From Paraburkholderia solitsugae (GTDB lineage Bacteria; Pseudomonadota; Gammaproteobacteria; Burkholderiales; Burkholderiaceae), in the NCBI RefSeq assembly GCF_013177695.1, contig NZ_WOEY01000067.1:1-55414 (forward strand): a DNA stretch of 55,414 bases, in the 5' to 3' direction. Shown piece by piece: positions 35,857-46,035 of this stretch. A program made the translations under genes and the position numbers. The notes under the pieces are model-generated. The model had not been told where the DNA came from. It worked only from the letters and a program-made list of their open reading frames with translations, and ran no database searches. Position 1 is the stretch's first letter. Every line of letters begins with the position of its first letter.

Positions 35857-36660
35857 ATGAGCCAAACCCTCGTTACTTACGAACTCGACGGCGCGGTCGC
35901 GCTGATCGGGCTGAACCGGGCCGACAAGCGCAACGCAATCAACGAGGACGTGATCGTGCAACTGCGCGACGCTGTCATGCGCGCTGGCGACGAAGCCGAT
36001 GTCGGTGTGCTATTCGGGCACGGAGGCAATTTCAGCGCGGGTCTCGACCTGCGCGAGGCGCTTTCGCGCGCCACCGCCCAGAGCGCGCCGCCGCGCAAGC
36101 GTCGCCGCCACTCCTGGCATGAAGTGTTCGATATCATCGCACGCGGTCCGATCCCGTTTGTCGCGGCACTGCACGGCGCGGTGGTCGGCGGCGGACTGGA
36201 ACTCGCGACCGCCGCGCACGTACGCGTCGGCGACGCGACGGCGTTTTTCGGCCTGCCCGAAGGCCAGCGCGGTATTTTCGTGGGCGGTGGCGGCACCGTA
36301 CGAATCCAGCGCGTGATCGGCTACAGCGTGATGGCCGATCTCATGCTGACGGGCCGCCTGCTCTCAGCCGAGGAAGGTTTGCGTGAGCACGTGATTACCT
36401 ATCTGACTCCGGCTGGCGAGGCGCTCGCCAAGGCGAAAGAGCTCGCGGCGAAAATCGCGCAGAACGCGCCCGATACGAACTGGCGCATCACCAACCTGCT
36501 GCCGCGCGTGAACGATCTCTCGCACGAGGATGGTCTCTTTCTCGAGTACATGAGCTCGAACATGGCGCGCTCGCCTGAGACCGCGAAGCGCCTGCAGGAA
36601 TTCGTGGATGGCACGGCGAAGCCACTCGAGCGTCCCGACCAGCCTAAGACCCCAGCTTGA
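35857..36660 (+). CDS. Crotonase/enoyl-CoA hydratase family protein
   Basis: The product has 267 residues. IGLNRADKRNAINED near residue 17, GHGGNFSAGLDLREAL near residue 55, and AALHGAVVGGGLELATAAHVRVGD near residue 102 mark the crotonase fold with both oxyanion elements. FFGLPEGQRGIFVGGGG follows with a Glu at the hydratase position. A short insert of basic residues (RKRRRHSW) lies before the second element. It would hydrate an enoyl-CoA made by the dehydrogenase pair. The following dehydrogenase gene starts 13 bp later. Confidence 0.9.
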   Translation: MSQTLVTYELDGAVALIGLNRADKRNAINEDVIVQLRDAVMRAGDEADVGVLFGHGGNFSAGLDLREALSRATAQSAPPRKRRRHSWHEVFDIIARGPIPFVAALHGAVVGGGLELATAAHVRVGDATAFFGLPEGQRGIFVGGGGTVRIQRVIGYSVMADLMLTGRLLSAEEGLREHVITYLTPAGEALAKAKELAAKIAQNAPDTNWRITNLLPRVNDLSHEDGLFLEYMSSNMARSPETAKRLQEFVDGTAKPLERPDQPKTPA

Positions 36661-36673
36661 GGTGCAACGAACC

Positions 36674-38008
<1,335 letters not shown>

Positions 38009-38020
38009 GCTCGACCAGGC

Positions 38021-38080
38021 GCCTGCAACCGACATTGCAGGCCCAAAACGCAGATGGGCCACGGCAATGCCGCGGCCCAT
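38021..38080. terminator. Two tandem hairpins between convergent genes
   Basis: GCCTGCAA at 38021-38028 pairs with TTGCAGGC at 38035-38042 around six bases. A second, longer stem spans 38054-38080: ATGGGCC and CGGC pair with GCCG and GGCCCAT with one A/C mismatch and an AAT loop. They lie between the dehydrogenase gene and the end of the convergent GntR gene. No clear U-run follows on either strand, so bidirectional termination is likely but not certain. Confidence 0.65.
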
Positions 38081-38109
38081 TCCCGATTGATTGCCCGCAA
38101 TCCGTCCGG

Positions 38110-38850
38110 TTAATCGGTGCCCTGCGTGTTATCCGCCAGCTCGGCAGCGGACGCGTCGCGCGACAGCACGACCGGCGTATCGTTGAAAAACTCGGCCGGC
38201 AAAGTCGCAAGAAACTCGGAGAAACCTGCCTCGCCACCTGGCGAATGCTGTGCCATGATATCGCCGGCGGCTCTCTCGTCGCCCGAAAGCAGCGCCTGCG
38301 CGAGCGCCGTGTGATCGGCGATCACCTTCTCGCGCCGACTCGGCGCAAGGAACGGTTTGGGCCGGTAACGCGAAATCAGACGGCGAATCGAGCGGATCTG
38401 GTCAGCAAGATAGTCGTTATGACAGGCCGCGCAAACCACTTCATGAAAATCTACGTTGATGCGCGCGAAACGGCGCGCGTCGCCCTGATTCAGCGCCTCG
38501 ACGCCTTCGTCGATGGTGCGTTGCAGTTCGGCGCGCTGAGCATCGTTCATACGACGCGCAGCGAGCCGCGCCGAAACGACCTCAAGCTCGCTCAGCAGTT
38601 CAAGCATGTCGCGCAATTGAGGCACCGTCATCTTGGTGACGAACACGCCTTGGCGCGGCACGATCTGCACGTACTGCTGGGCAGCGAGCTGCTGCAGTGC
38701 CTCGCGGATCGGAGTACGAGACACGTTAAAGCGAGCGGCAAGCGCGCGCTCGTCGAGCGCTGCGCCGGGTACGAGCTCGCCTCGCTCGATTTCCGCTTCC
38801 AGGATCGCCTTGACTTCGGTCGAGCGGCTCAGTTTTGGGGGCTGACTCAT
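38110..38850 (-). CDS. GntR-family regulator with FCD domain (2)
   Basis: The product has 246 residues. The DNA-binding part has LDERALAARFNVSRTPIREALQ, almost identical to regulator 1 around the recognition helix, so both may see the same site. The FCD domain has ELEVVSARLAARRMNDAQR and FHEVVCAACHNDYLADQIRS. The end shares GEAGFSEFLATLP with regulator 1, so the two are paralogs. It is convergent with the plus-strand arm and lies downstream of the porin and transporter genes. A candidate operator lies 77-97 bp before its start. Confidence 0.92.
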   Translation of the reverse strand: MSQPPKLSRSTEVKAILEAEIERGELVPGAALDERALAARFNVSRTPIREALQQLAAQQYVQIVPRQGVFVTKMTVPQLRDMLELLSELEVVSARLAARRMNDAQRAELQRTIDEGVEALNQGDARRFARINVDFHEVVCAACHNDYLADQIRSIRRLISRYRPKPFLAPSRREKVIADHTALAQALLSGDERAAGDIMAQHSPGGEAGFSEFLATLPAEFFNDTPVVLSRDASAAELADNTQGTD

Positions 38851-38926
38851 TGGATGGGATGCAGTGGGTTATCGAGGGCCGCGATGCGCGCCGGAGAACG
38901 GCAGCATCGCGTGGCTACCCGATATG

Positions 38927-38947
38927 ATACCCCGCAGGTATACCACA
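38927..38947. promoter_or_regulatory. Candidate GntR operator upstream of the second regulator
   Basis: ATACC at 38927-38931 and GGTAT at 38937-38941 form a dyad; GGTATACC at 38937-38944 is itself palindromic, and ATACCACA at 38940-38947 repeats the half-site seen near 31121, 31299 and 41704. The site lies 77-97 bp before the regulator start, fit for autoregulation. Confidence 0.55.
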
Positions 38948-39010
38948 CGCCTAGTCAGGTCCACCGCAATAGAGAATACCGGTGCCGCCCCGACGCACGA
39001 CGCCGCTGAA

Positions 39011-39039
39011 AGCCGGCGTCACTGCAGAGGCCTCCGGCT
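39011..39039 (-). terminator. Possible terminator after the porin gene
   Basis: AGCCGG at 39011-39016 and CCGGCT at 39034-39039 pair around a 17-base loop and, on the minus strand, are followed by TTTC. The position 22 bp after the porin stop fits, but the stem is short and the U-run weak. Confidence 0.35.
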
Positions 39040-39060
39040 GTGCGCCGCCGAGGACATCTT

Positions 39061-40209
39061 TTAAAAGAGGTGGCGAATACCGGCCTGCACGGCTAGCTGG
39101 TTCGAGCTGGTGGAGGCGAGGTTGCCATACAGCGAACCGCCCGCGCCCGGCACTGAGTACGGCGTGGAGACGAGAAAGTTGTCCGCATACTTCTGGCCCG
39201 CGAATGCATGCTGCATGGTCCCGAACAGATACACATCGGTACGCTTGGACAAATGGTAATCGAGGCCCAGGCTGTAGAGGTCGTACTTGCCGAGCCTGTG
39301 TTGATCGACGTAGGTGAAGCCTCCGCCCAAGGTCAGGAACGGCGAGAACCTGTAACTTGCACCGAGCTCGTAGGCGCCCACGGTGACCACACCGCGCGGG
39401 CTCTGCGACGCATTCGTGTAGGTGTACACGCCATTCAGCGAGATCGCGTCGGTCACCTTCGCCTGACCGCCAACCGCGACCGTATAGATCGACTTCGCGT
39501 TCAGTGCGACCTGGGCCATTGTGCCGACACCGCGCGCCGCGTTCCCGCCGTCGGTTTTGGTGATCACGGCTGCCATCGAGTACGGCGCGTCGGACGTGCC
39601 TGTCGGGCTATATTTGACGCCAGCGCTGATTACGCGGGGATTACCCGTGGGCGTGCCTGCGAAACCGTTCGGGACGTTGCTGAAGCCGTACATCACGCCC
39701 GCGCCGAAGCCGTGCCAGTTCGGCGTTTCATAGCGCACCATGTTGCTGACCGGCTCGCCCGCGAGACGATCAATGTCATAGGCGCCGTGGAACGCGTACG
39801 AAGGCGCAAACTGCGCGACATTCGTGTAGTACGAGACGTAGTCGTAGATGAAGTCGTAGTCGTAGCCGGCGAGCAGTGTACCGAAGGTCGTGCTCGACAG
39901 GCCGACGTACGCGCGCCGCCCGAACAGCGCGCCGCCGTGGCTTGCCGTGCCGGTGTTGAGTGAGAAGCCGTTTTCGAGCGTGAAGACCGCCCTCAGTCCG
40001 CCGCCAAGGTCCTCGGCCCCGCGCAAACCCCAGCGCGATGCCTGGTTGATGCCGTCATCGAGCTTCCAGAGCGAATGTCCGCCCGCGTTGCTCACGTACG
40101 TGATGCCGTCGTCGATGATCCCGTACAGGGTCACACTGCTTTGCGCCTGCGCCGTGCCCGCTAATGCCGCGGCCACCGCTCCGATAATCAGCTTCTTTTT
40201 CACTACCAT
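39061..40209 (-). CDS. Gram-negative porin (2)
   Basis: The product has 382 residues from MVVKKKLIIG. A signal peptide ends at about residue 23 (AQA/QSSVTLYG). RWGLRGAEDLGGGLRAVFTLENGF and the final strand ending RHLF are family marks. It is related to but distinct from the porin at 4546. Its place between the island's transporter and the second GntR gene suggests it admits the island's substrate through the outer membrane. An ATG 22 codons upstream lies inside the transporter gene's end and would spoil the signal peptide. Confidence 0.92.
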   Translation of the reverse strand: MVVKKKLIIGAVAAALAGTAQAQSSVTLYGIIDDGITYVSNAGGHSLWKLDDGINQASRWGLRGAEDLGGGLRAVFTLENGFSLNTGTASHGGALFGRRAYVGLSSTTFGTLLAGYDYDFIYDYVSYYTNVAQFAPSYAFHGAYDIDRLAGEPVSNMVRYETPNWHGFGAGVMYGFSNVPNGFAGTPTGNPRVISAGVKYSPTGTSDAPYSMAAVITKTDGGNAARGVGTMAQVALNAKSIYTVAVGGQAKVTDAISLNGVYTYTNASQSPRGVVTVGAYELGASYRFSPFLTLGGGFTYVDQHRLGKYDLYSLGLDYHLSKRTDVYLFGTMQHAFAGQKYADNFLVSTPYSVPGAGGSLYGNLASTSSNQLAVQAGIRHLF

Positions 40210-40271
40210 CTCCTTGATGTATTGCAGGTATTCCCACCCGCTTCGTTCCCGTTTGCTCAAACCTGTTTGCG

Positions 40272-41657
40272 TCAATTGCCGCGATGCATGTGACGCGACG
40301 CGAGGAAGTAGTGCACCGACGACCAGATCAGCACCACGCTCACGGCGAGCATTGCGTAGCGGATGCCATAGGCCGACGCGTCATGGCAGGCAGCCGTGAA
40401 CTGGCCCGGCGGGGCCACTGTCGGACCATGCGCACCGGGCGCCGCGCAAACCAGATGGAACCTGCCCAGCGTGAACAGGTGGTCGGTGAAGCGATCGCTC
40501 AGGAAGCCGACCGCCGTCGGGCCGAGCCCCTGGCCGACGAGATTCATGAGCAGAAACACGAAAGCCGTGGCCGTGGCGCGCATCCGCGGCTCGACGATGC
40601 CGTGCACGACCGCAAAGGTGGGACCGTTCCACGTGTTGAGCGCGATCGTGGCGGCGAAGAGCAGCCCCACGGCAACCGGCCACTGGTTCACCATGAATGC
40701 GCTCACGATTAGCGGGAAGCCGATCGCCGTGCCGAGCGCGGGTATCCACGCATACCAGCGGCGGTCTTTGACGCTCGCCCAGTCGGCTGACAGGCCGCCG
40801 AGCATATTGCCGACGATGCCCCCGACACCAATCACGAGGCCAAAGACAAGACCGGCCTGGGCATAGCCCATGCCGTAGACGCGCGTCAGGTAGACCGGGA
40901 TGAACAGGTTGATGCCGAACTGCGCGAACGCGCCGATCGCGGTGCCGAGCAGCATCTGCACGAATGCCCGGCTTTTCATCAGAACCGTGAGCACTTCACG
41001 CAGTGAGGGCACCAGCGCGGCCTGAAGGGCGCCGCCTTCTTCGGCCGCGCCGCGCTCCGGCTCCCGCAGCGTGACCCAGGCGAGCAGGCCGAAGACCAGC
41101 CCCGGCAGGCCGACCACGTAGAACACGGGCCGCCAGCCCATGTGCTGTACCATCCAGCCGCCGCCGAGCGCGCCGGCAAGCACGCCGAGAGGAGGCCCGA
41201 GCGCGTAGATCGCGAGCGCACTCGCGCGGCGGCGCGGGCCGAACTGGTCAGCAATCAGCGAGTGCGCGGTCGGCGTGCTGCCCGCCTCGCCAATGCCAAC
41301 GCCGAGACGATAGACAAGCAGCTGCCAGTACGCGCCGGCTGTGCCACACAGCGCGGTCATCACCGACCACGCCGCAATCGACACCGCGATCAGCGCGACA
41401 CGGTTGAAGCGGTCGGCGAGCCGCGCGATCGGAATCCCAAGCAGGGAATAGAAAATCGAAAACGCGAGCCCGCCAAGCAGACCGAGCTGCAGGTCGCTCA
41501 GGTTCATCTCAACCTTCACCGCCTGCCCGACCACCGCGATGATGATGCGGTCAACGAAGCTGGATGCATAGATGAGCACCAGAACTAGCAGGAACCAGCT
41601 GCGATACCAGCTGGTGCCCGTTCCGGCTCTGACGTTCCCAACTGTCAGTTCCTTCAT
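40272..41657 (-). CDS. Spinster-type MFS transporter
   Basis: The product has 461 residues and about 12 membrane segments. The first half carries SSFVDRIIIAVVGQAVK and GIPIARLADRFNRV, and then RLGVGIGEAGSTPTAHSLIAD; these are the pattern of the spinster-like MFS group common in aromatic and steroid degradation clusters. A short insert of about 30 residues with GAHGPTVAPPGQF lies between the last two segments. It probably carries the island's substrate across the inner membrane. A candidate GntR dyad lies 47-70 bp before the start, and the porin gene follows after 62 bp. Confidence 0.9.
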   Translation of the reverse strand: MKELTVGNVRAGTGTSWYRSWFLLVLVLIYASSFVDRIIIAVVGQAVKVEMNLSDLQLGLLGGLAFSIFYSLLGIPIARLADRFNRVALIAVSIAAWSVMTALCGTAGAYWQLLVYRLGVGIGEAGSTPTAHSLIADQFGPRRRASALAIYALGPPLGVLAGALGGGWMVQHMGWRPVFYVVGLPGLVFGLLAWVTLREPERGAAEEGGALQAALVPSLREVLTVLMKSRAFVQMLLGTAIGAFAQFGINLFIPVYLTRVYGMGYAQAGLVFGLVIGVGGIVGNMLGGLSADWASVKDRRWYAWIPALGTAIGFPLIVSAFMVNQWPVAVGLLFAATIALNTWNGPTFAVVHGIVEPRMRATATAFVFLLMNLVGQGLGPTAVGFLSDRFTDHLFTLGRFHLVCAAPGAHGPTVAPPGQFTAACHDASAYGIRYAMLAVSVVLIWSSVHYFLASRHMHRGN

Positions 41658-41703
41658 TTGTTGCCTCCAATGGGGATCGTGAATGTCGTCATGCTGTATT
41701 TGT

Positions 41704-41727
41704 ATGCCACAAAACCACTTGTGGGAT
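41704..41727. promoter_or_regulatory. Candidate GntR operator at the transporter promoter
   Basis: ATGCCACA at 41704-41711 and TGTGGGAT at 41720-41727 match as an inverted repeat at seven of eight positions around an eight-base spacer. It resembles the ATACCACA sites near the two GntR genes and lies 47 bp before the transporter start. Confidence 0.55.
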
Positions 41728-42884
41728 TTTTTATTGATTTTCTAGCATAATTTTCATGCGCGCAAGAATAACGTCGCCCAATGACGTCATCGTTTTCACC
41801 TACTGGCATCGTGCAGACGATTCGCAAAAAAACCGGGCACGCGCGGGGCTTGGATCGATGTCACGTGGCAGTCAGGGAAAGGCCCCACCGGGCCATCCAG
41901 CGGCTCGCGGGCACGTGAATTGACATCATCTGAAGCGGGAGGGCCCGCCACCCCCTCGCGCGTCGTCAATCATTTGCAATGCGGCACCGGCCGCGTCCGT
42001 GTGCATGATCGCAAGCAGCGCGAAACTGGCCAGGAACACCAATGCCTCGGCTTCACCGCCTTCAGCTATGGGTGCTGCACAGTCGGCATAGACGGTGTCG
42101 AGTTAGCTCCTGGGCATCGCGTCCTTGATCGGTCAAGGTGAGTTCAGGCAGGCAGCGGGCCCCCGGGGCGTCACCCCAGGTCCACGGCGCGCGTCGTGAC
42201 AGCGGCCCACATGGCCGTCCGAACGCGCCGGGTAGATTGGTGCCAGACCCGGCGCCATACATGCCGAACAATCGGCCGGTATAGTCCCAGCCATGCATTT
42301 TTCGAGAGATCCGCGTTTTCGATTGCATCGCGAGCAGCCCACAGCCGCGCGGAGTTCCGGCGAGCGGCGCTAAACCAGGGCGGCACCGTGCACCGCTCGC
42401 CGAACAGGAAGGCCGTGAAGCGGGACTCGACAAGATCGGTCAGGTGCGCTCGCGCATGACCTCGGTCAGACCTTGAGCGGAAACGTCGACGGAGGAAGGC
42501 CTCGTGCAGCGTAGCTACGGTAGAGGTCTGCTCCTGTTGACTGCAGGTGTTCTCGTTGAAAAGGATTTACGGGTGACGAAAATATCGCCACAATCGCGCC
42601 AACGATCACGGGGGCGTTTATTGCAGCGGGGCGTGACCACGCCGGACGGCGACGCGATGATCATCCGCGAGACCACGCACCGATTCGGCCCGCCGTCGTT
42701 TCGACGCTCCATGATAGGCCGGCGGGGTAATTACACGCATTCCCGATTTGCGCGAATTTACTGCAAAAATTTCCGCCGATTTTGCCAACTGGTTGCGGGT
42801 TTCCTGAGGTGGCTAAATTTGTCTGCGAGCCGCATCAGGACTGGATCTGGTGATCTGCGCTGCCAGATCGGTTAAAGTCCGGAT
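41728..42884. other. 1.2-kb stretch without a recognisable gene
   Basis: No intact gene was recognised. On the minus strand an open frame runs from about 42475 to 42171, with SARLWAARDAIENADLSKN, but no family could be named and no good start was found. A second minus-strand frame ending near 41936 reads like the tail of a small hydrophobic protein. GATCTGG and CCAGATC near 42845-42870 form an inverted repeat just before the IS5-type transposase. The stretch looks like decayed coding DNA. Confidence 0.5.
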
Positions 42885-42899
42885 TTGTGGATGTTACGG

Positions 42900-43760
42900 A
42901 TGGCTGGAAGTCAATGCGGGCAAGCGATTCCAACGAAATTGAGCGTTGAGCAGTTCGAGCAGTTTGTCTTGCCGCATCTGAGCCGGGGCCGGCGCGGACC
43001 GGCACCGACACTGGGGTTGCACAAGATCTTCAACTACGTTCTTCAACTGCTGTACATGGGCTGCCAGTGGAAGGCACTGCCGATCGAAAGGAATGACGAA
43101 GGTCGTCCTGAAATCCACTACACGCGCATCTATCGGGCGTTGCGGCGGTGGCAGGCCGATGGCTGCATCGACAGGATTTTTGCCGGCTCGGTGCACCAGC
43201 TTCATCAGGACCAGTTCCTCGACCTCACAGTCATTCACGGCGACGGCACGACCACTGCCGCGAAGAAGGGCGGCGACAACCTGGGGTACAGCGGACACAA
43301 GCACCTGAAAGGCGACAAGGTGGTCGCCTTCTGCGATCGCCACTGCAACGTGATCGCGCCATTCGTTTCTGCCCCGGGCAACCGCAACGAATCGCCGCTG
43401 CTGCGTGACGCGCTGCCCAGACTGAACCACATGGCCCGCGCCATTGGCATGGACCTGCAAGGCTCAACGGTCAGCCTGGATGGCGTCTACGACTGCCGGG
43501 CCAACCGCAAGGCGATTTTCAACCGGGACATGATTCCCAACATTCCCGAAAATCCGCGTGGACGTAAAGCGCCGAAGCGGGGCCGCAAACTGCGCTTCGA
43601 TCCAGTCATTTTCGAGGAGCGCGTCAGGACCATCGAGCGGGTCTTCGCCTGGGAGGACAAGTTCCGGCGACTGCTGCTTCGCTTCGAGCGTCTGAGCGCG
43701 GTCCACTATGCATTCAAGACCCTCGCTTACACGATGATCAACCTGCGGCACTACTGCTGA
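42900..43760 (+). CDS. IS5-family transposase
   Basis: The product has 286 residues from MAGSQCGQ. FNYVLQLLYMGCQWKALP lies in the N-terminal domain. The catalytic residues fit Asp in VIHGDGTTTAAKKGG near residue 115, Asp in VSLDGVYDCRANRKAI near residue 197 and Glu in VFAWEDKFRRLLLRFE near residue 258. The frame is complete. I could not find a convincing pair of terminal repeats around it, so the limits of the element are open. An upstream GTG/TTG start would add up to five residues. It is unrelated in sequence to the IS5 fragment at 3458. Confidence 0.88.
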   Translation: MAGSQCGQAIPTKLSVEQFEQFVLPHLSRGRRGPAPTLGLHKIFNYVLQLLYMGCQWKALPIERNDEGRPEIHYTRIYRALRRWQADGCIDRIFAGSVHQLHQDQFLDLTVIHGDGTTTAAKKGGDNLGYSGHKHLKGDKVVAFCDRHCNVIAPFVSAPGNRNESPLLRDALPRLNHMARAIGMDLQGSTVSLDGVYDCRANRKAIFNRDMIPNIPENPRGRKAPKRGRKLRFDPVIFEERVRTIERVFAWEDKFRRLLLRFERLSAVHYAFKTLAYTMINLRHYC

Positions 43761-44079
43761 CGATCAGCGCCGGTGCGAGCACCATGGCGATGGCGCCCCG
43801 CGCCATGAAGCGTCACGTCAACGTCATCTGCAATCCTGACAAACCATCGCTAAAAATAGCATAACGATCGATCTTTTCACAACCATCGAACCGCTCTCGC
43901 GTGCCCACGCTGCATCGCTTCTCCACATCCCGCTTGCGCTCGAGTGAAACCCGCAACCAGTTGACTGTCTTAAACGAACCCGGAAGTTTCGCGACTCCCG
44001 ATAGTCGCTTACCCAACCTCAGCGCGAACTTCCCTTGTCGACCCTGTAGGGGCGCCGATGGCCTCGTCTAGACTGCTTC
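43761..44079. other. Gap with no supported gene
   Basis: A minus-strand frame of 67 codons (43813-44016) contains LERKRDVEKRCSVGTRERFDG, but it has no good ribosome site, no known family and no partner gene. Nothing else is supported here. Confidence 0.45.
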
Positions 44080-44643
44080 TCAGGGGAAGATCGGTGTCGT
44101 GGGCTCCGCGCCTTCGAGATCGGCCTTCGGAAAATGCTGCGCGACCATCTGCTCGATCTCATGTTCGCGCGATCCAGGCACGTCGGCCATGATCAAGAGT
44201 TGGCCGTCACGTATGGCGCCACGAAAGCGCTCGAGTCGTGCATTCGGTTCGTCGACGCCGATCATCGTGGCCGTCCAGGCCCCGAAGCCCGCACCTACCA
44301 ACGTCAATGCGACGACGGCGCCGCCCGCAATGGCGAGCTCCGCGGGAGGGTATACCAGTGCCACGAGGCCGAGAAGCGCGCCGGTCGCACCGCCGAGCGC
44401 CACGCCGCGTTCGAGCGAGTGCACGACGTCGCTGCTTTGCAGCAAGGATGCCTCGGGTAACTGTTCGAGTGCGACACTGTGATTCGCGAGGACATGGATA
44501 TGTCGCGATGTGATCCGCGCCGGCAGCAAGTCGTCGTACGCACGTCGAACACGTGAACAGACCCTAAACACCCGGCGCCCTTGGGAGATGGCTGCCTCGG
44601 CAACCAATGCTGGAGGCGGCCGTTTTGCATTGCATCGCGGCAA
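44080..44643 (-). CDS. Membrane protein with glycine-rich hydrophobic core, unknown function
   Basis: The frame codes up to 187 residues. A two-segment hydrophobic hairpin at about residues 80-125 (GVALGGATGALLGLVALVYPP, then GAVVALTLVGAGFGAWTATMIG) lies between soluble parts. The C-terminal part with DGQLLIMADVPGSREHEIE looks like an alpha/beta domain of the kind seen in small stress-related proteins. The N-terminus is doubtful: residues before YDDLLPARI do not look conserved and the first start is TTG, so a frameshift near 44550 is possible. A protein of similar layout is encoded at 49759. Confidence 0.55.
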   Translation of the reverse strand: MPRCNAKRPPPALVAEAAISQGRRVFRVCSRVRRAYDDLLPARITSRHIHVLANHSVALEQLPEASLLQSSDVVHSLERGVALGGATGALLGLVALVYPPAELAIAGGAVVALTLVGAGFGAWTATMIGVDEPNARLERFRGAIRDGQLLIMADVPGSREHEIEQMVAQHFPKADLEGAEPTTPIFP

Positions 44644-44873
44644 GTGACTCCTCCATTCGCGCGATCCGTATATGGGGCGCGTTTCCCCCTGGCGCTGTCT
44701 TGCACGATGCAGAGGAGAGGACTACCTTTGCTTTAGGGCCGCTTACAATGCTCAGCGAAGCGGTCCTGGCAGAAGTGCCGGCGCAGGCAGTACGAAGTAC
44801 GGCAAGGCGGCACAACGACGCCAGGAGCTTTTTTGTTAGCGGCTCCAGCGAGTGACGCGCAGCGAGGTGGACT

Positions 44874-46022
44874 ATGGCGCTTGCGATTGCCCTGAGCCTG
44901 ATCATCGTATTGGCGGTAGGGTTTCACTTTGCCAGTCCCTGGTGGATAACGCCGATCGCCTCGAACTGGGTGCGCATGGACGACATGCTGACGATCACGC
45001 TCGTCATTACCGGCGCGCTCTTCATCGCGATCAACCTGTTCATCGTGATCGCACTGGTGCGCTACCGCCACCGCAGGGGTCATCGCGCTGCTTACGAGCC
45101 GCACAACAAGCGGCTGGAATGGTGGCTGATCGGCCTGACCACTGTCGGCGTGGCAGCGTTGCTGGCACCGGGGCTCTTCGTCTACGCAGACTTCGTACGG
45201 CCGCCGCCCAACGTGCTGCAGATGGAAGTGCTCGGCCAGCAATGGCAATGGCGCTTCCGCTTTGCCGGCCCCGGAGGCAAGCTGGGCACGACGGACGTGC
45301 GCTACATCAGCAACGGCAACCCCTTCGGCCTGAACCCCGGCGACCCCAACGGCCGTGACAACTACCTGATCGAGACGCCCGAGGTACACCTGCCGCTCAA
45401 CCGGCCGATCCAGGTCTTGACACGGTCGCTCGACGTGCTGCACGACTTCTACGTACCGCCGTTCCGTGCGCGCATGAACATGGTGCCCGGCATGGTGACG
45501 ACCTTCTGGTTCACGCCGACCAAGGCAGGGCGTTACGACATCCTGTGCGCGCAGCTTTGCGGTATCGGGCACTCCAACATGCGCGGCGTGGTGGTGGTGG
45601 AAGACGAAGCATCGTTCTCGCGCTGGCTGGCGAAGCAGAGCACGTTCGCGCAGCGGCAGCAGGCCAGGGTGCAGGCCGCACCCGCCGCTGCAGGCGGCAG
45701 CGCCCAGGCGCTTGCTGACCAGGGCAAGACGCTCGCAGAGGCCAAGGGCTGCTTCGCCTGCCATACCGTGGACGGCAGTCCGCGCGTGGGCCCCACCTGG
45801 AAGGGCCTGTACGACAAGACCGAAACGATGGCGGACGGCAGTACCGCGAAGGTGGACGAAGCCTATCTGCGCGCCTTTATCCGCAACCCGAAGGCCCGCG
45901 TCGTGAAGGGCTTCGCACCCATCATGCCGACCTTCGACCTGAGCGAGCAGGAGCTGACCGCGCTGGTGGCCTACATCGAATCGCAAGGCGGCCCGGCCGC
46001 CATCAGCGCAGCCAAACCCTAG
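44874..46022 (+). CDS. coxB: Cytochrome c oxidase subunit II with fused cytochrome c
   Basis: The product has 382 residues. Two N-terminal membrane segments (about 1-20 and 40-62) anchor the CuA domain, where LDVLHDFYVPPFRARMNM gives one His and CAQLCGIGHSNM gives the C-x3-C-x3-H-x2-M ligands near residue 230. A linker rich in Ala and Gln leads to a class I cytochrome c domain with CFACH near residue 298 and a distal Met in IMPTF. It receives electrons from a periplasmic donor and passes them to subunit I. No lipobox is seen. It opens a five-gene operon. Confidence 0.94.
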   Translation: MALAIALSLIIVLAVGFHFASPWWITPIASNWVRMDDMLTITLVITGALFIAINLFIVIALVRYRHRRGHRAAYEPHNKRLEWWLIGLTTVGVAALLAPGLFVYADFVRPPPNVLQMEVLGQQWQWRFRFAGPGGKLGTTDVRYISNGNPFGLNPGDPNGRDNYLIETPEVHLPLNRPIQVLTRSLDVLHDFYVPPFRARMNMVPGMVTTFWFTPTKAGRYDILCAQLCGIGHSNMRGVVVVEDEASFSRWLAKQSTFAQRQQARVQAAPAAAGGSAQALADQGKTLAEAKGCFACHTVDGSPRVGPTWKGLYDKTETMADGSTAKVDEAYLRAFIRNPKARVVKGFAPIMPTFDLSEQELTALVAYIESQGGPAAISAAKP

Positions 46023-46035
46023 CGGAGCAGACGCA

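Noticed and set aside
42171..42475. Minus-strand open frame of about 100 codons
   Set aside because: It is fairly long and looks protein-like in part, but no start site or family could be supported.
42700..43850. Terminal inverted repeats for the IS5-type element at 42900-43760
   Set aside because: No convincing complementary ends were found on either side, so no element limits are given.
43813..44016. 67-codon minus-strand frame
   Set aside because: No ribosome site, family or context supports it.
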